Source: Moraxellaceae bacterium (GTDB lineage: Bacteria; Pseudomonadota; Gammaproteobacteria; Pseudomonadales; Moraxellaceae). Taken from it: a DNA stretch of 64,000 nt. The stretch covers positions 1-64,000 of the forward strand of contig JACKNZ010000013.1 of the NCBI GenBank assembly GCA_024234595.1, in the 5' to 3' direction. Below the pieces are notes generated by a model. It searched no databases, was not told the origin of the DNA, and was given only the letters and a program-made list of their open reading frames with translations. Below, one piece after another: positions 48,963-56,692 of the stretch. Every line of letters begins with the position of its first letter. Position 1 is the stretch's first letter. The position numbers were made by a program, and so were the translations under genes.

Positions 48963-49035
48963 AGCCCTCACCCCAATCCTCTCCCACAGGGCGAGGGAGT
49001 TCTCTCTCCCTTTGGGAGAGAGTTAGAGTGAGGGG
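48963..49035. repeat. Family A repeat, double copy
   Basis: CCCTCACCCCAATCCTCTCC, then ACAGGGCGAGGGAG, then an inverted copy CTCTCCCTTTGGGAGAGAG ending in GTGAGGGG. The whole stretch can fold into a long hairpin between the carbonic anhydrase-like gene and the esterase gene. Confidence 0.75.
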
Positions 49036-49049
49036 AAAATACCATATAC

Positions 49050-49577
49050 TTAATTTGCAGAATTGGGTTTAAGTTGCGTTTGATAACGCTTAAAATTTTC
49101 AACGTAGTGCAATGCACTCATTTGCAACATCATTGCTTGGCCTTCAGAAATGGTTTTGACCACTTTTGCAGGCGAACCCACCACTAAAGAATTATCAGGA
49201 ATGACTTGGCGTTCAGTAACTAAAGCATTGGCACCAATAATACAGTTTTTACCAATCTTGGCATGATTTAACACTACTGCATTGATACCAATCAGCGTGT
49301 TATCACCAATGGTACAACCATGTAACATGGCTTTGTGACCAACCGTAACATTATTACCAATCGTTAATGGTACGCCACTATCGGTGTGCAACACTGACCC
49401 ATCTTGAATGTTGCTATTTTCGCCAATACTAATCGTGTCATTGTCGGCGCGAATCACCACATTAAACCAAACGCTGGCATTGTTTGCTAAAACCACTGAG
49501 CCAATGACCGTGGCATTGTCTGCAATCCAATAGTCGCCATGAGTTTGTAATTGGCGGTCGCCTAAGGTGTAAATCAT
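49050..49577 (-). CDS. Gamma carbonic anhydrase-like hexapeptide protein (YrdA)
   Basis: 175 residues forming a left-handed beta-helix of hexapeptide repeats ([57 protein letters not shown]). Three metal-ligand His positions are plausible ([15 protein letters not shown]). Enzyme activity of YrdA-type proteins is not established. It lies near two Nudix genes. Confidence 0.9.
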   Translation of the reverse strand: MIYTLGDRQLQTHGDYWIADNATVIGSVVLANNASVWFNVVIRADNDTISIGENSNIQDGSVLHTDSGVPLTIGNNVTVGHKAMLHGCTIGDNTLIGINAVVLNHAKIGKNCIIGANALVTERQVIPDNSLVVGSPAKVVKTISEGQAMMLQMSALHYVENFKRYQTQLKPNSAN

Positions 49578-49599
49578 GTGCTACTCTCTGTAATAAAAC

Positions 49600-49680
49600 A
49601 CCTCCCCCTAATTTAGGGGGAGGCTGGGAGGGGGGCTCAACATACCCCACCCTAACCCTCCCCTAAATTAGGGGAGGGAA
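49600..49680. repeat. Palindromic repeat CCCCCTAATTTAGGGGG (family B)
   Basis: CCCCCTAATTTAGGGGGAGG and, about 40 bases on, CCCTCCCCTAAATTAGGGGA are inverted copies, so both each arm and the pair can fold. It fills the gap between the two genes and is distinct from family A. Confidence 0.75.
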
Positions 49681-49686
49681 AACTTG

Positions 49687-50262
49687 CTAACGTTTCAAAG
49701 GATTAGGCCAACGCCAATCAATATCGGCATCATAAACACGACGCATAAACTCGACAATCATAAAACCTGTTAAGCCCCAAATCACATAACCTTGATAATT
49801 AAAGCTAGGCACAGGTACGCTAATGCCCATGTATTTTACTTTATGTTGATAATTGGGTTTTTGTTGCAAAAATACATCTAAAGGCACGGTAAAAATACTA
49901 TCGATTTCATCAGGATTACCACGCAATAAGGGCATTTCATCTAACAAACCAATAATAGGCTTTACTTTAATGCCTATTTTTGAGGTAAATAAACCTAACT
50001 CGCCTACAACGGCAACATCTTGTGGGTGCAGGTCTATTTCCTCTTGGGCTTCGCGTAAAGCTGTATGAATAATCGATGTATCGGAGGAATCACGCTTCCC
50101 CCCCGGAAAAGCCACTTCCCCTGCATGACTTTTTAGATGCAGCGCACGTTTGGTCAAAATAAGCTGCGGGATTTCTTCGCGGGTGAAAGCCATCAATACC
50201 GCTGCATCGGCTTTTTGCGTGCGGTTATCATTGGGTAATCGTGTCAACAACTGCTGCAACAT
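49687..50262 (-). CDS. CoA pyrophosphatase-type Nudix hydrolase (NudL-like)
   Basis: 191 residues. The family signature HAGEVAFPGGKRD is followed by the Nudix box ending TALREAQEEIDL, both typical of coenzyme A diphosphatases. Expected to cleave CoA to phosphopantetheine and 3',5'-ADP. Confidence 0.9.
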   Translation of the reverse strand: MLQQLLTRLPNDNRTQKADAAVLMAFTREEIPQLILTKRALHLKSHAGEVAFPGGKRDSSDTSIIHTALREAQEEIDLHPQDVAVVGELGLFTSKIGIKVKPIIGLLDEMPLLRGNPDEIDSIFTVPLDVFLQQKPNYQHKVKYMGISVPVPSFNYQGYVIWGLTGFMIVEFMRRVYDADIDWRWPNPLKR

Positions 50263-50352
50263 GGTACTATGGTTCTATTTTTATTGATATATCAATAGTA
50301 CGGCTTTTGTTGATAGGCAAACAAGTCTTTTCTCGTTAGAGTATGCATTATT

Positions 50353-50395
50353 ACCCCCTCACCCCAACCCTCTCCCACAGGGCGAGGGAGAACAA
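50353..50395. repeat. Family A palindromic repeat upstream of Nudix gene
   Basis: CCCCCTCACCCCAACCCTCT followed by CCCACAGGGCGAGGGAG, the same unit as at 48963-49035. It lies between the divergent Nudix genes, 40 bases before the rightward start codon. Confidence 0.7.
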
Positions 50396-50437
50396 TAGCC
50401 ATTACTTTCATGTAAAACTTAAAAATTGGAAACAAGA

Positions 50438-50980
50438 ATGAAATTTTGTAGTGCTTGTGGTCATGCGGTTGTGCAAAAGATTCCTCAAGGGGATACTCGT
50501 TTGCGTTATGTGTGTGAAAGTTGCGAAACGATTCACTATCAAAATCCACATATCATTTGCGGGTGTTTACCGACATGGCAAGATAAAGTGTTGTTATGCA
50601 AACGTGGTATAGAACCTCGTTACGGTTTGTGGACATTACCTGCTGGCTTTATGGAAAATTTAGAAACGACTCAAGAAGGCGCGGCACGTGAGACATGGGA
50701 AGAAGCACACGCTAAAGTCAAAATCGGTGAGTTGTATTGTGTGTTTAATATTCCACAAATTAGTCAAGTGTATATGATGTATCGTGGTGAAATTATTGAT
50801 GGTCAATTTGGTGTGGGTGAAGAAAGTATTGAAGCAGGTTTGTTTAGCGAAGATGCAATTCCTTGGGATGAATTGGCTTTTGCCAGCATTAAACGTACAC
50901 TACGTTACTTTTTTGCCGACCGAAAATTAGGTCATTTTCCTGTTCGAGTGGAAGATTTGGTGCATGGTAGTCGAGATTAG
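50438..50980 (+). CDS. Zinc-ribbon Nudix hydrolase
   Basis: About 180 residues. An N-terminal zinc ribbon has four Cys (FCSACGH and VCESCE), and a Nudix domain follows with LPAGFMENLETTQEGAARETWEEAHA. This combination is seen in NADH-pyrophosphatase-like and ADP-ribose Nudix enzymes; the substrate is not clear. ATG at 50438 is preferred over TTG at 50426. Confidence 0.9.
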   Translation: MKFCSACGHAVVQKIPQGDTRLRYVCESCETIHYQNPHIICGCLPTWQDKVLLCKRGIEPRYGLWTLPAGFMENLETTQEGAARETWEEAHAKVKIGELYCVFNIPQISQVYMMYRGEIIDGQFGVGEESIEAGLFSEDAIPWDELAFASIKRTLRYFFADRKLGHFPVRVEDLVHGSRD

Positions 50981-51074
50981 CTTCGACAAGCTCAGCTACC
51001 AAGAATACCACTCATCTACTTGCTGAACACCGCTACAGGCTTAAGTGGGTTTCGTACCTCAACCCACACTACCC
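50977..51074. repeat. Family D and family C repeats between Nudix and ycaO genes
   Basis: AGCTTCGACAAGCTCAGCTA (50977-51003) is followed by GTGGGTTTCGTACCTCAACC (51044 on), a copy of the family C palindrome. Two unrelated repeat families sit side by side. Confidence 0.65.
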
Positions 51075-51092
51075 ACCTAAAGCCACAGCCTA

Positions 51093-53288
51093 CTACTTTG
51101 CCATCTTCGCCCTAGCCCCATGCAACTTCTTATAATTATCAATTAAGCGTTGATGTCGGTCTAAGCCTTCCAACTTCATGCTAGTGGGCGTTAAACCATA
51201 AAAACGTACAGTGCCATTCACCGAGCCAAGTACGGCATCCATTTTTTCATCGCCAAACATTCGTCTAAAATTAAACAGATAATCGTCTAATGTTAAATCG
51301 TCATCTAACATCACCTCTAACACCACATTCATACATTGATAAAACAAACCACGGTCAACAGTATTGGTGTTGTATTGCAAAAAGCGTTCAACCAACTCTT
51401 TGGCTTCGGCAAACTGCTGTAAGACTAAATGAATCAATAGCTTTAATTCTAAAAGGGTTAATTGTCCCCACGGGGTATTGTCGTCAAATTCAATGCCAAT
51501 TAAGGTGACAATATCGGTGTAATCGTCTAAATCACTTTCTTCTAAACGCTCAAGTAATTTAGCTAACTTGTTATCCTCTAAACGATGTAAATTTAAAATA
51601 TCTTCTCTAAACAACAAGGCTTTATTGGTGTTATCCCAAATTAAATCTTCAACAGGATAAATTTCGGAATAATTTGGCACTAAAATACGGCAAGCAGGTG
51701 CGCCCAATTCGGTATAAACTGCCATGTACACTTCTTTACCCAAGTCTTTGAGAATACCAAACAAGGTGGCCGCTTCCTCAGCATTAGCGTTCTCACCTTG
51801 ACTGCTAAAATCCCAATCAACAAACTCAAAATTGGCTTTGGCACTAAAAAACCGCCATGACACCAAACCACTCGAATCAATAAAATGTTCAACAAAATTA
51901 TTGGGTTCGGTAACGGCATTGCTTTGAAAGGTAGGTTGCGGCAAGTCGTTTAAGCCTTCAAAACTACGGCCTTGCAATAACTCGGTTAAACTACGTTCTA
52001 AGGCGACTTCAAAACTGGGGTGCGCACCAAATGAGGCAAACACGCCGCCTGTCCGTGGGTTCATCAAGGTCACACACATCACAGGATATTTGCCACCCAT
52101 TGATGCATCTTTGACTAACACAGGAAAGCCCTGCTCTTCTAAACCTTTGATGCCTGCCACAATCTGCGGATATTTGGCCAATACGTCTTGTGGCACATCA
52201 GGTAAGGCCATCTCCCCTTCTAAAATTTCGCGTTTTACCGCCCGTTCAAAAATTTCGGATAAACACTGTACTTGCGCTTCAGCAATGGTATTGCCTGCAC
52301 TCATGCCATTACTTAAAAATAAATTCTCAATTAAGTTAGACGGAAAATACACCACTTGGCCATCCGATTGACGGACAAAAGGCAAACAACAAATGCCACG
52401 TTTGACATTACCCGAATTAGTGTCATACAAATGTGAACCGCGTAACTCGCCATCAGGGTTATAAATTTCACGGCAATAGTCGTCTAAAATTTCTTTGGGT
52501 AAACGATCTCGAAATGCGGGCTTAAACCATTTTTCATCGGGATGATGGACAAAATCAGCATTAGCGATTTCTTCACCCCAAAACTGGCCGTGATAAAAAA
52601 AGTTGCAGTTGAGTCGTTCAATAAATTCGCCCAAGGCAGAGGCCAAGGCACTTTCTTTGCTTGCGCCTTTACCATTGGTAAAACACATTGGCGAATGGGC
52701 ATCCCGAATATGCAACGACCAGACATTTGGCACAATATTACGCCACGAGGCGATTTCGATTTTCATGCCCAAATTAGCCATAATGCTCGACATATTGGCA
52801 ATGGTTTGTTCTAGGGGTAAGTCTTTGCCCAAAATATAGGTATTATTTTCAGAGGTTAGATTAGGCATTAACAAGGCTTGCGCATCGGCATCAATACTTT
52901 CAACGTCTTCAATGACAAAATCGGGCATGGTTTGTACCACTTTTTTAACGGTACAACGGTCAATTGAGCGCAAAATACCTTGTCGGTCTTTGTCTGAAAT
53001 ATCGGCAGGAAGTTCGACTTGAATCTTAAAAATTTGTTTATAGCGATTTTCGGGGTCAACAATGTTGTTTTGCGACAGACGAATGTTATCGGTGGAAATG
53101 TTGCGTGTTTGGCAATACAACTTCACAAAATACGCGGCACATAAGGCAGAAGACGCTAAAAAGTAATCAAATGGGCCGGGTGCAGAACCATCACCTTTAT
53201 ATCGAATCGGTTGGTCGGCGATGACCGTGAAGTCATCAAACTTTGCTTCGAGTCGAAGTTTGTCAAGAAAATTGACTTTAATTTCCAT
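51093..53288 (-). CDS. OsmC-YcaO fusion protein
   Basis: 731 residues. OsmC-like domain at about 1-140 keeps both redox cysteines (C50 in SSALCAAYF, C112 in IDRCTVKK). The YcaO domain (about 185-570) uses ATP to activate amide backbones. Family stretches include CFTNGKGASKESALASALGEFIERLN (split) and MSAGNTIAEAQVQCLSEIFERAVK. The last 150 residues are helical and resemble the C-terminal part of E. coli YcaO. No cyclodehydratase partner or precursor peptide is nearby, as for E. coli YcaO, which is linked to ribosomal protein S12 methylthiolation. Monocistronic. Confidence 0.92.
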   Translation of the reverse strand: MEIKVNFLDKLRLEAKFDDFTVIADQPIRYKGDGSAPGPFDYFLASSALCAAYFVKLYCQTRNISTDNIRLSQNNIVDPENRYKQIFKIQVELPADISDKDRQGILRSIDRCTVKKVVQTMPDFVIEDVESIDADAQALLMPNLTSENNTYILGKDLPLEQTIANMSSIMANLGMKIEIASWRNIVPNVWSLHIRDAHSPMCFTNGKGASKESALASALGEFIERLNCNFFYHGQFWGEEIANADFVHHPDEKWFKPAFRDRLPKEILDDYCREIYNPDGELRGSHLYDTNSGNVKRGICCLPFVRQSDGQVVYFPSNLIENLFLSNGMSAGNTIAEAQVQCLSEIFERAVKREILEGEMALPDVPQDVLAKYPQIVAGIKGLEEQGFPVLVKDASMGGKYPVMCVTLMNPRTGGVFASFGAHPSFEVALERSLTELLQGRSFEGLNDLPQPTFQSNAVTEPNNFVEHFIDSSGLVSWRFFSAKANFEFVDWDFSSQGENANAEEAATLFGILKDLGKEVYMAVYTELGAPACRILVPNYSEIYPVEDLIWDNTNKALLFREDILNLHRLEDNKLAKLLERLEESDLDDYTDIVTLIGIEFDDNTPWGQLTLLELKLLIHLVLQQFAEAKELVERFLQYNTNTVDRGLFYQCMNVVLEVMLDDDLTLDDYLFNFRRMFGDEKMDAVLGSVNGTVRFYGLTPTSMKLEGLDRHQRLIDNYKKLHGARAKMAK

Positions 53289-53389
53289 GAGAAGTCCTAA
53301 AAATTATGTGAATAGCGTAGTGAAATCGAGGTTTTGATAAATGGCAGGATTATCGTGTGATATTGCACCGCGCATGTGCTACAGATTCT

Positions 53390-54322
53390 CTAAATTTTCT
53401 TTGTAAACGAAGCAATAATATCATCAACAGGTAAGACTTTATCATACCACTCTTTGCGAATTTCTTTACTTTGTACATCGTTTCTGATTCTTTTTAAGAA
53501 GCTCTTAAAATCATTATTCATACTAGAGAGTTTATTCAGCATATCCCAATCTAAATTCTCTTTACGTAACGCAGGATATATAATTTCGGAAGCATCAGGC
53601 TCTTGTATATCTAAGGCGATTACACCTATACCAAAAGATGTAGATAACCGACTAAGCTCATCACGAAAGTCTTCATTTGTGGATACGTGAGCTGCAACTA
53701 AATAAGACTCATTTGCCCATGATGAATTGGACACTGTTTGAAAGAAAGACTCTCTTAAATTATTCAAATTTAACTCACGTTTTAGCTCAAACGAATAAAA
53801 TCGAAGCGAAGTATTACCAATTACGGTACTTAACTCAAAAACATCAGGCTGCCAATCTTCTAATGGAAAATAGCAGCCTACTATATCTGGATGAACCCAC
53901 TCGCCAAACTCTTTTTTATCGGATGTATGATGACGTATTGTTTTTGTATAAACTTTTAAGTGTACAGAGGCAAAATAACTTAACAAAGGATGTAAATCTT
54001 TTTCTAAAAAATCATTCTTAGAAATATTTTTGCTGTAATCATTTATAACTGCTACGACATTATCACTCTCAATAACTTTTCTATTTTTCAAAGCAAAACG
54101 TGTTGGTCTAGTACTTACTTTATCAAAAATGCTATCAATATTATTCTGCATATCAACATAAATACGCGCACCTAATGTTCGTTCAGGGGTTTTGCCATTT
54201 GAACCTAACAAAGTGTCATATCCTTTTCGTATCGCAAGCTGCCACATTTCTTCAACAGATAACGGCTTATTTTCTTCCTGTAATATTTTATGTGCTAACT
54301 CGAGAAAACCAAACTTACTCAT
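53390..54322 (-). CDS. HARE-HTH protein with PD-(D/E)xK-like domain
   Basis: 310 residues, AT-rich. The N-terminal HARE-HTH domain (about 1-80, LELAHKILQEENKPLSVEEMW and RTLGARIYVDM) is a winged helix found in restriction and chromatin proteins. The second half shows HPDIVG (D146), then FELKRE (E179, K181) and ESFFQ (Q195). This order fits a PD-(D/E)xK nuclease core. The family corresponds to uncharacterised COG2958-like proteins. A defence or DNA-processing role is inference. No methyltransferase lies nearby. Confidence 0.7.
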   Translation of the reverse strand: MSKFGFLELAHKILQEENKPLSVEEMWQLAIRKGYDTLLGSNGKTPERTLGARIYVDMQNNIDSIFDKVSTRPTRFALKNRKVIESDNVVAVINDYSKNISKNDFLEKDLHPLLSYFASVHLKVYTKTIRHHTSDKKEFGEWVHPDIVGCYFPLEDWQPDVFELSTVIGNTSLRFYSFELKRELNLNNLRESFFQTVSNSSWANESYLVAAHVSTNEDFRDELSRLSTSFGIGVIALDIQEPDASEIIYPALRKENLDWDMLNKLSSMNNDFKSFLKRIRNDVQSKEIRKEWYDKVLPVDDIIASFTKKI

Positions 54323-54417
54323 GAATCATCCTAAAAAATGCTAATAATCAAGATACGATATATAGGCTTTATCAAATGGGCTTGTCAAAAAAATCTATTT
54401 GATAGCCAGCCAGTAGC

Positions 54418-54487
54418 GTGGGTTGACGTAGGAAACCCACAATTAGCGTTTAATTATCGTGGGTTTCATTCCTCAACCCACACTACT
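54418..54487. repeat. Family C palindromic repeat, two copies
   Basis: GTGGGTTGACGTAGGAAACC followed by CACAATTAGCG, then CGTGGGTTTCATTCCTCAACC followed by CACACTAC. The second copy runs into the stop of the small antitoxin gene at 54486. Confidence 0.75.
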
Positions 54488-54698
54488 ACATCTGCTCTTT
54501 AAGCTCTTCGAGCGGTGCATCAAAATCATCAGCTATTTTCATCAATCCTTTGCCAGAACCATAAACAGGACGCGGCTTGGTCTCTTGCTTTTCATACATC
54601 ACAATAATCCGTGCTGTTTTAGCCGTAATCTTATGAGGCAGTTGTACATGAATTTGATGGTTTTCATCTATTTGTACAGGTAACTCAATCGCATACAT
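54486..54698 (-). CDS. Lone antitoxin-like protein
   Basis: 70 residues from ATG 54698, with GAGGAG seven bases upstream. The N-terminus is beta-rich (MYAIELPVQIDENHQIHVQLP). The C-terminus GKGLMKIADDFDAPLEELKEQM matches the toxin-binding tail of small antitoxins paired with PIN toxins. No PIN gene follows: the next 160 bases hold the repeat at 54418-54487 and then the end of the HARE gene. It may be a remnant. Confidence 0.75.
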   Translation of the reverse strand: MYAIELPVQIDENHQIHVQLPHKITAKTARIIVMYEKQETKPRPVYGSGKGLMKIADDFDAPLEELKEQM

Positions 54699-54763
54699 AG
54701 CAATCTCCTCACTTGAGTAACGCAATGACATATCCACAAATCATAGCAGAAATAAGATGACTA

Positions 54764-55858
54764 TCACTTAGCACTCTTATACATAAAATTCTCTAACGAG
54801 GTTTCGGCCAAGTTAGTCCAACCCTGACTTAAACGTCTAAAGCCTTTCCAAGAAGCATAAATCTTTTTAAACATCGGGTCGGCGGCGGATAACTCATCAT
54901 ATAACGCAAACGCAGCTTTTTGCCCTGCTTGCATGACATCATCAGGGTAACGATGCAACACCACCCCATGTTGATTCATTAACCGAATTAAGGCTTGCGG
55001 ATTACGCGCATCATAAGCGGCTAACATCATTTGATTAGCCTCCATTGTTGCCACTTCAAACGCCGATTGCCATGCTTTAGGCAATTTTGCCCATGCACTC
55101 TGATTGACATAAAAACTTAACTGTGGCCCTGCTTCCCACCAACCTGGGAAATAATAATGTTTAGCCACTTTATATAAGCCTAACTTTTCATCATCGTAAG
55201 GCCCAACCCATTCACTAGCATCAATTGCACCACGTTCCAAGGCAGGATAAATATCTGCGCCTGCAATGGTTTGGGGAATCACGCCCAAACGGGACATGAT
55301 TTCGCCACCAATACCGGGAATACGCATTTTGATGCCTTGTAATTCTTTGAGGCTATTGACAGGTTTTCTAAACCAACCGCCCATTTGCGCGCCTGTATTG
55401 CCACCTGCAAAATTAACAATGTTATATTGCTTAAATAACTCGCCCAATAATTGTTGGCCGCCCGCTTGCGAATACCATGCATTTTGTTGGCGCGCGGTTA
55501 AACCAAAAGGCAAACAGGTATCAAAAGCAAAGGCTTTGCTTTTGCCCACATAGTAATAACCTGCGGTGTGGCCACATTCGACCGTACCATTACTCACGGC
55601 ATCTAATACTTGTAAACCCGGAACTAATTCTCCGCCTGCAAACACGCGAATTTGAAATTTACCATCAGTGAGTTGTGCCACACGTTTAGAGAGCATTTCA
55701 CCTGCACCATAAATGGTGTCTAAACTTTTAGGAAAACTAGACGCTAAACGCCATTGCACGGCAGGTTGAGTGATAACGGCTGGCGCGGCAAAACTGGCGG
55801 TTGTGGCAGTGGCTGCGCCTAAAGCAGCAATTTTTTGTAAGGCTTGACGACGTTGCAT
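54764..55858 (-). CDS. TRAP transporter solute-binding protein DctP
   Basis: Periplasmic receptor of 364 residues. The N-terminus MQRRQALQKIAALGAATATTASFAAPA is Tat-like (RR followed by a hydrophobic Ala stretch; given in parts). The mature part has FAGGELVPGLQVLDAVSNGT, MRIPGIGGEIMSRLG and the family signature ALERGAIDASEWVGPYDD close to TakP-type 2-oxo acid receptors. The partner membrane subunits are at 56693-58629, separated by a two-gene module. Confidence 0.93.
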   Translation of the reverse strand: MQRRQALQKIAALGAATATTASFAAPAVITQPAVQWRLASSFPKSLDTIYGAGEMLSKRVAQLTDGKFQIRVFAGGELVPGLQVLDAVSNGTVECGHTAGYYYVGKSKAFAFDTCLPFGLTARQQNAWYSQAGGQQLLGELFKQYNIVNFAGGNTGAQMGGWFRKPVNSLKELQGIKMRIPGIGGEIMSRLGVIPQTIAGADIYPALERGAIDASEWVGPYDDEKLGLYKVAKHYYFPGWWEAGPQLSFYVNQSAWAKLPKAWQSAFEVATMEANQMMLAAYDARNPQALIRLMNQHGVVLHRYPDDVMQAGQKAAFALYDELSAADPMFKKIYASWKGFRRLSQGWTNLAETSLENFMYKSAK

Positions 55859-55916
55859 GGTTCATTCTCATTTCTTTAGGACTCATAACAAGTCCACCAC
55901 AGTGTTTGTGACAGTT

Positions 55917-56369
55917 TTATCTTAAAGCGACACGCGCAACGTCATAATGCGTTTGCGCTAATTTACCTTGTTTGTATAACCATTCTGCCACTTCTGCCCA
56001 TGAATACAAGGCTGAGCCTGAAGCAACTCCGTACACAGGTTTAGGGAAGTCACCACAACCACGTTTACTTTTGGCATATTGAGACAAGGCAGCACGCGTT
56101 AAACCTGCTCGTTCTGCCATTTCGGATAATGTAGATACACCGCCTTCTTGTACAATCAGTTGTTGAAAGCCGATTGAGCGAATGTTTTCTAAAGCCGATG
56201 TAATCGCTTGCTCGGCACTATCGGCTTGACGGTCAAACTCTAAATAGACGGTATCATTGTAACTACATAATAAAGCATCATCACAGCCTGCTTCAAAAAA
56301 GCTATCTTCTATATCAGGCATATCGACATAAGCATCACGCACCACAATAGTAAAATGATAAGTATTCAT
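55917..56369 (-). CDS. HicB-like HTH protein, candidate antitoxin
   Basis: 150 residues. The N-terminal part (about 1-75, YHFTIVVRDAYVDMPDIEDSFFEAGCDDALLC, split, then LEFDRQADSAEQAITSALENIRSIG) has the alternating beta/alpha pattern of a ferredoxin-like HicB fold. The C-terminal part (about 80-150) has an HTH (TLSEMAERAGLTRAALSQYAKS) followed by a wing-like SALYSWAEVAEWLYKQGKL as in AlpA-type DNA binders. It follows the 77-residue gene by 3 bases. Such a layout fits a DNA-binding antitoxin. The exact family is not recognised. Confidence 0.6.
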   Translation of the reverse strand: MNTYHFTIVVRDAYVDMPDIEDSFFEAGCDDALLCSYNDTVYLEFDRQADSAEQAITSALENIRSIGFQQLIVQEGGVSTLSEMAERAGLTRAALSQYAKSKRGCGDFPKPVYGVASGSALYSWAEVAEWLYKQGKLAQTHYDVARVALR

Positions 56370-56372
56370 TAT

Positions 56373-56606
56373 TTATTGCTCCTGTTGTTCATCACGACAC
56401 TGCTGCACTTTATGCAAAATCTGTTTGGCATGATTTTCGGGACTTTTAGGTGTACTCCAAATACTCATTTGATGTTCTGTATGCCCAGCAACACACCGTA
56501 ACCGACAAAAGGCATGCGCCGATTTGCCTGCGTCCACTATTTCCCAACCATTAGCCATAGCATGTTTAATCGCTTCTCTAATGTGTTTATTGGGGTGCTT
56601 TTTCAT
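56373..56606 (-). CDS. HicA-like small protein, candidate toxin
   Basis: 77 residues. HPNKHIREAIKHAMANGWEIVDAGKSAHAFCRLRC and EHQMSIWSTPKSPENHAKQI (first in parts) give a strand-helix-strand layout with a GxSAH motif, like the catalytic His of HicA RNases in their dsRBD-like fold. AAGG lies nine bases before the ATG. First gene of a two-gene unit with the HTH protein. Toxin function is inferred from size, order and fold pattern only. Confidence 0.6.
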   Translation of the reverse strand: MKKHPNKHIREAIKHAMANGWEIVDAGKSAHAFCRLRCVAGHTEHQMSIWSTPKSPENHAKQILHKVQQCRDEQQEQ

Positions 56607-56624
56607 CTTAAAGACCTTAAATAT

Positions 56625-56664
56625 AGTATAAAGAGGTGTTTACAAATGTAAACACCTCTTTATA
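56625..56664 (-). promoter_or_regulatory. Promoter embedded in a perfect 38-bp palindrome
   Basis: TATAAAGAGGTGTTTACA, a 2-base centre AA, and TGTAAACACCTCTTTATA form a perfect inverted repeat (56627-56664). On the minus strand, TTTACA serves as -35 and TATACT (56625-56630) as -10 with a 16-base spacer, pointing to the 77-residue gene 19 bases on. This arrangement fits autorepression. The same palindrome could also act as a terminator for dctQM. Confidence 0.65.
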
Positions 56665-56692
56665 TCAGTTTGAGGAATTATGCGGTTATTGC

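Noticed and set aside
53677..54021. 114-residue plus-strand frame inside the HARE gene
   Set aside because: Antisense to a continuous, family-like protein; no ribosome site or recognisable domain.
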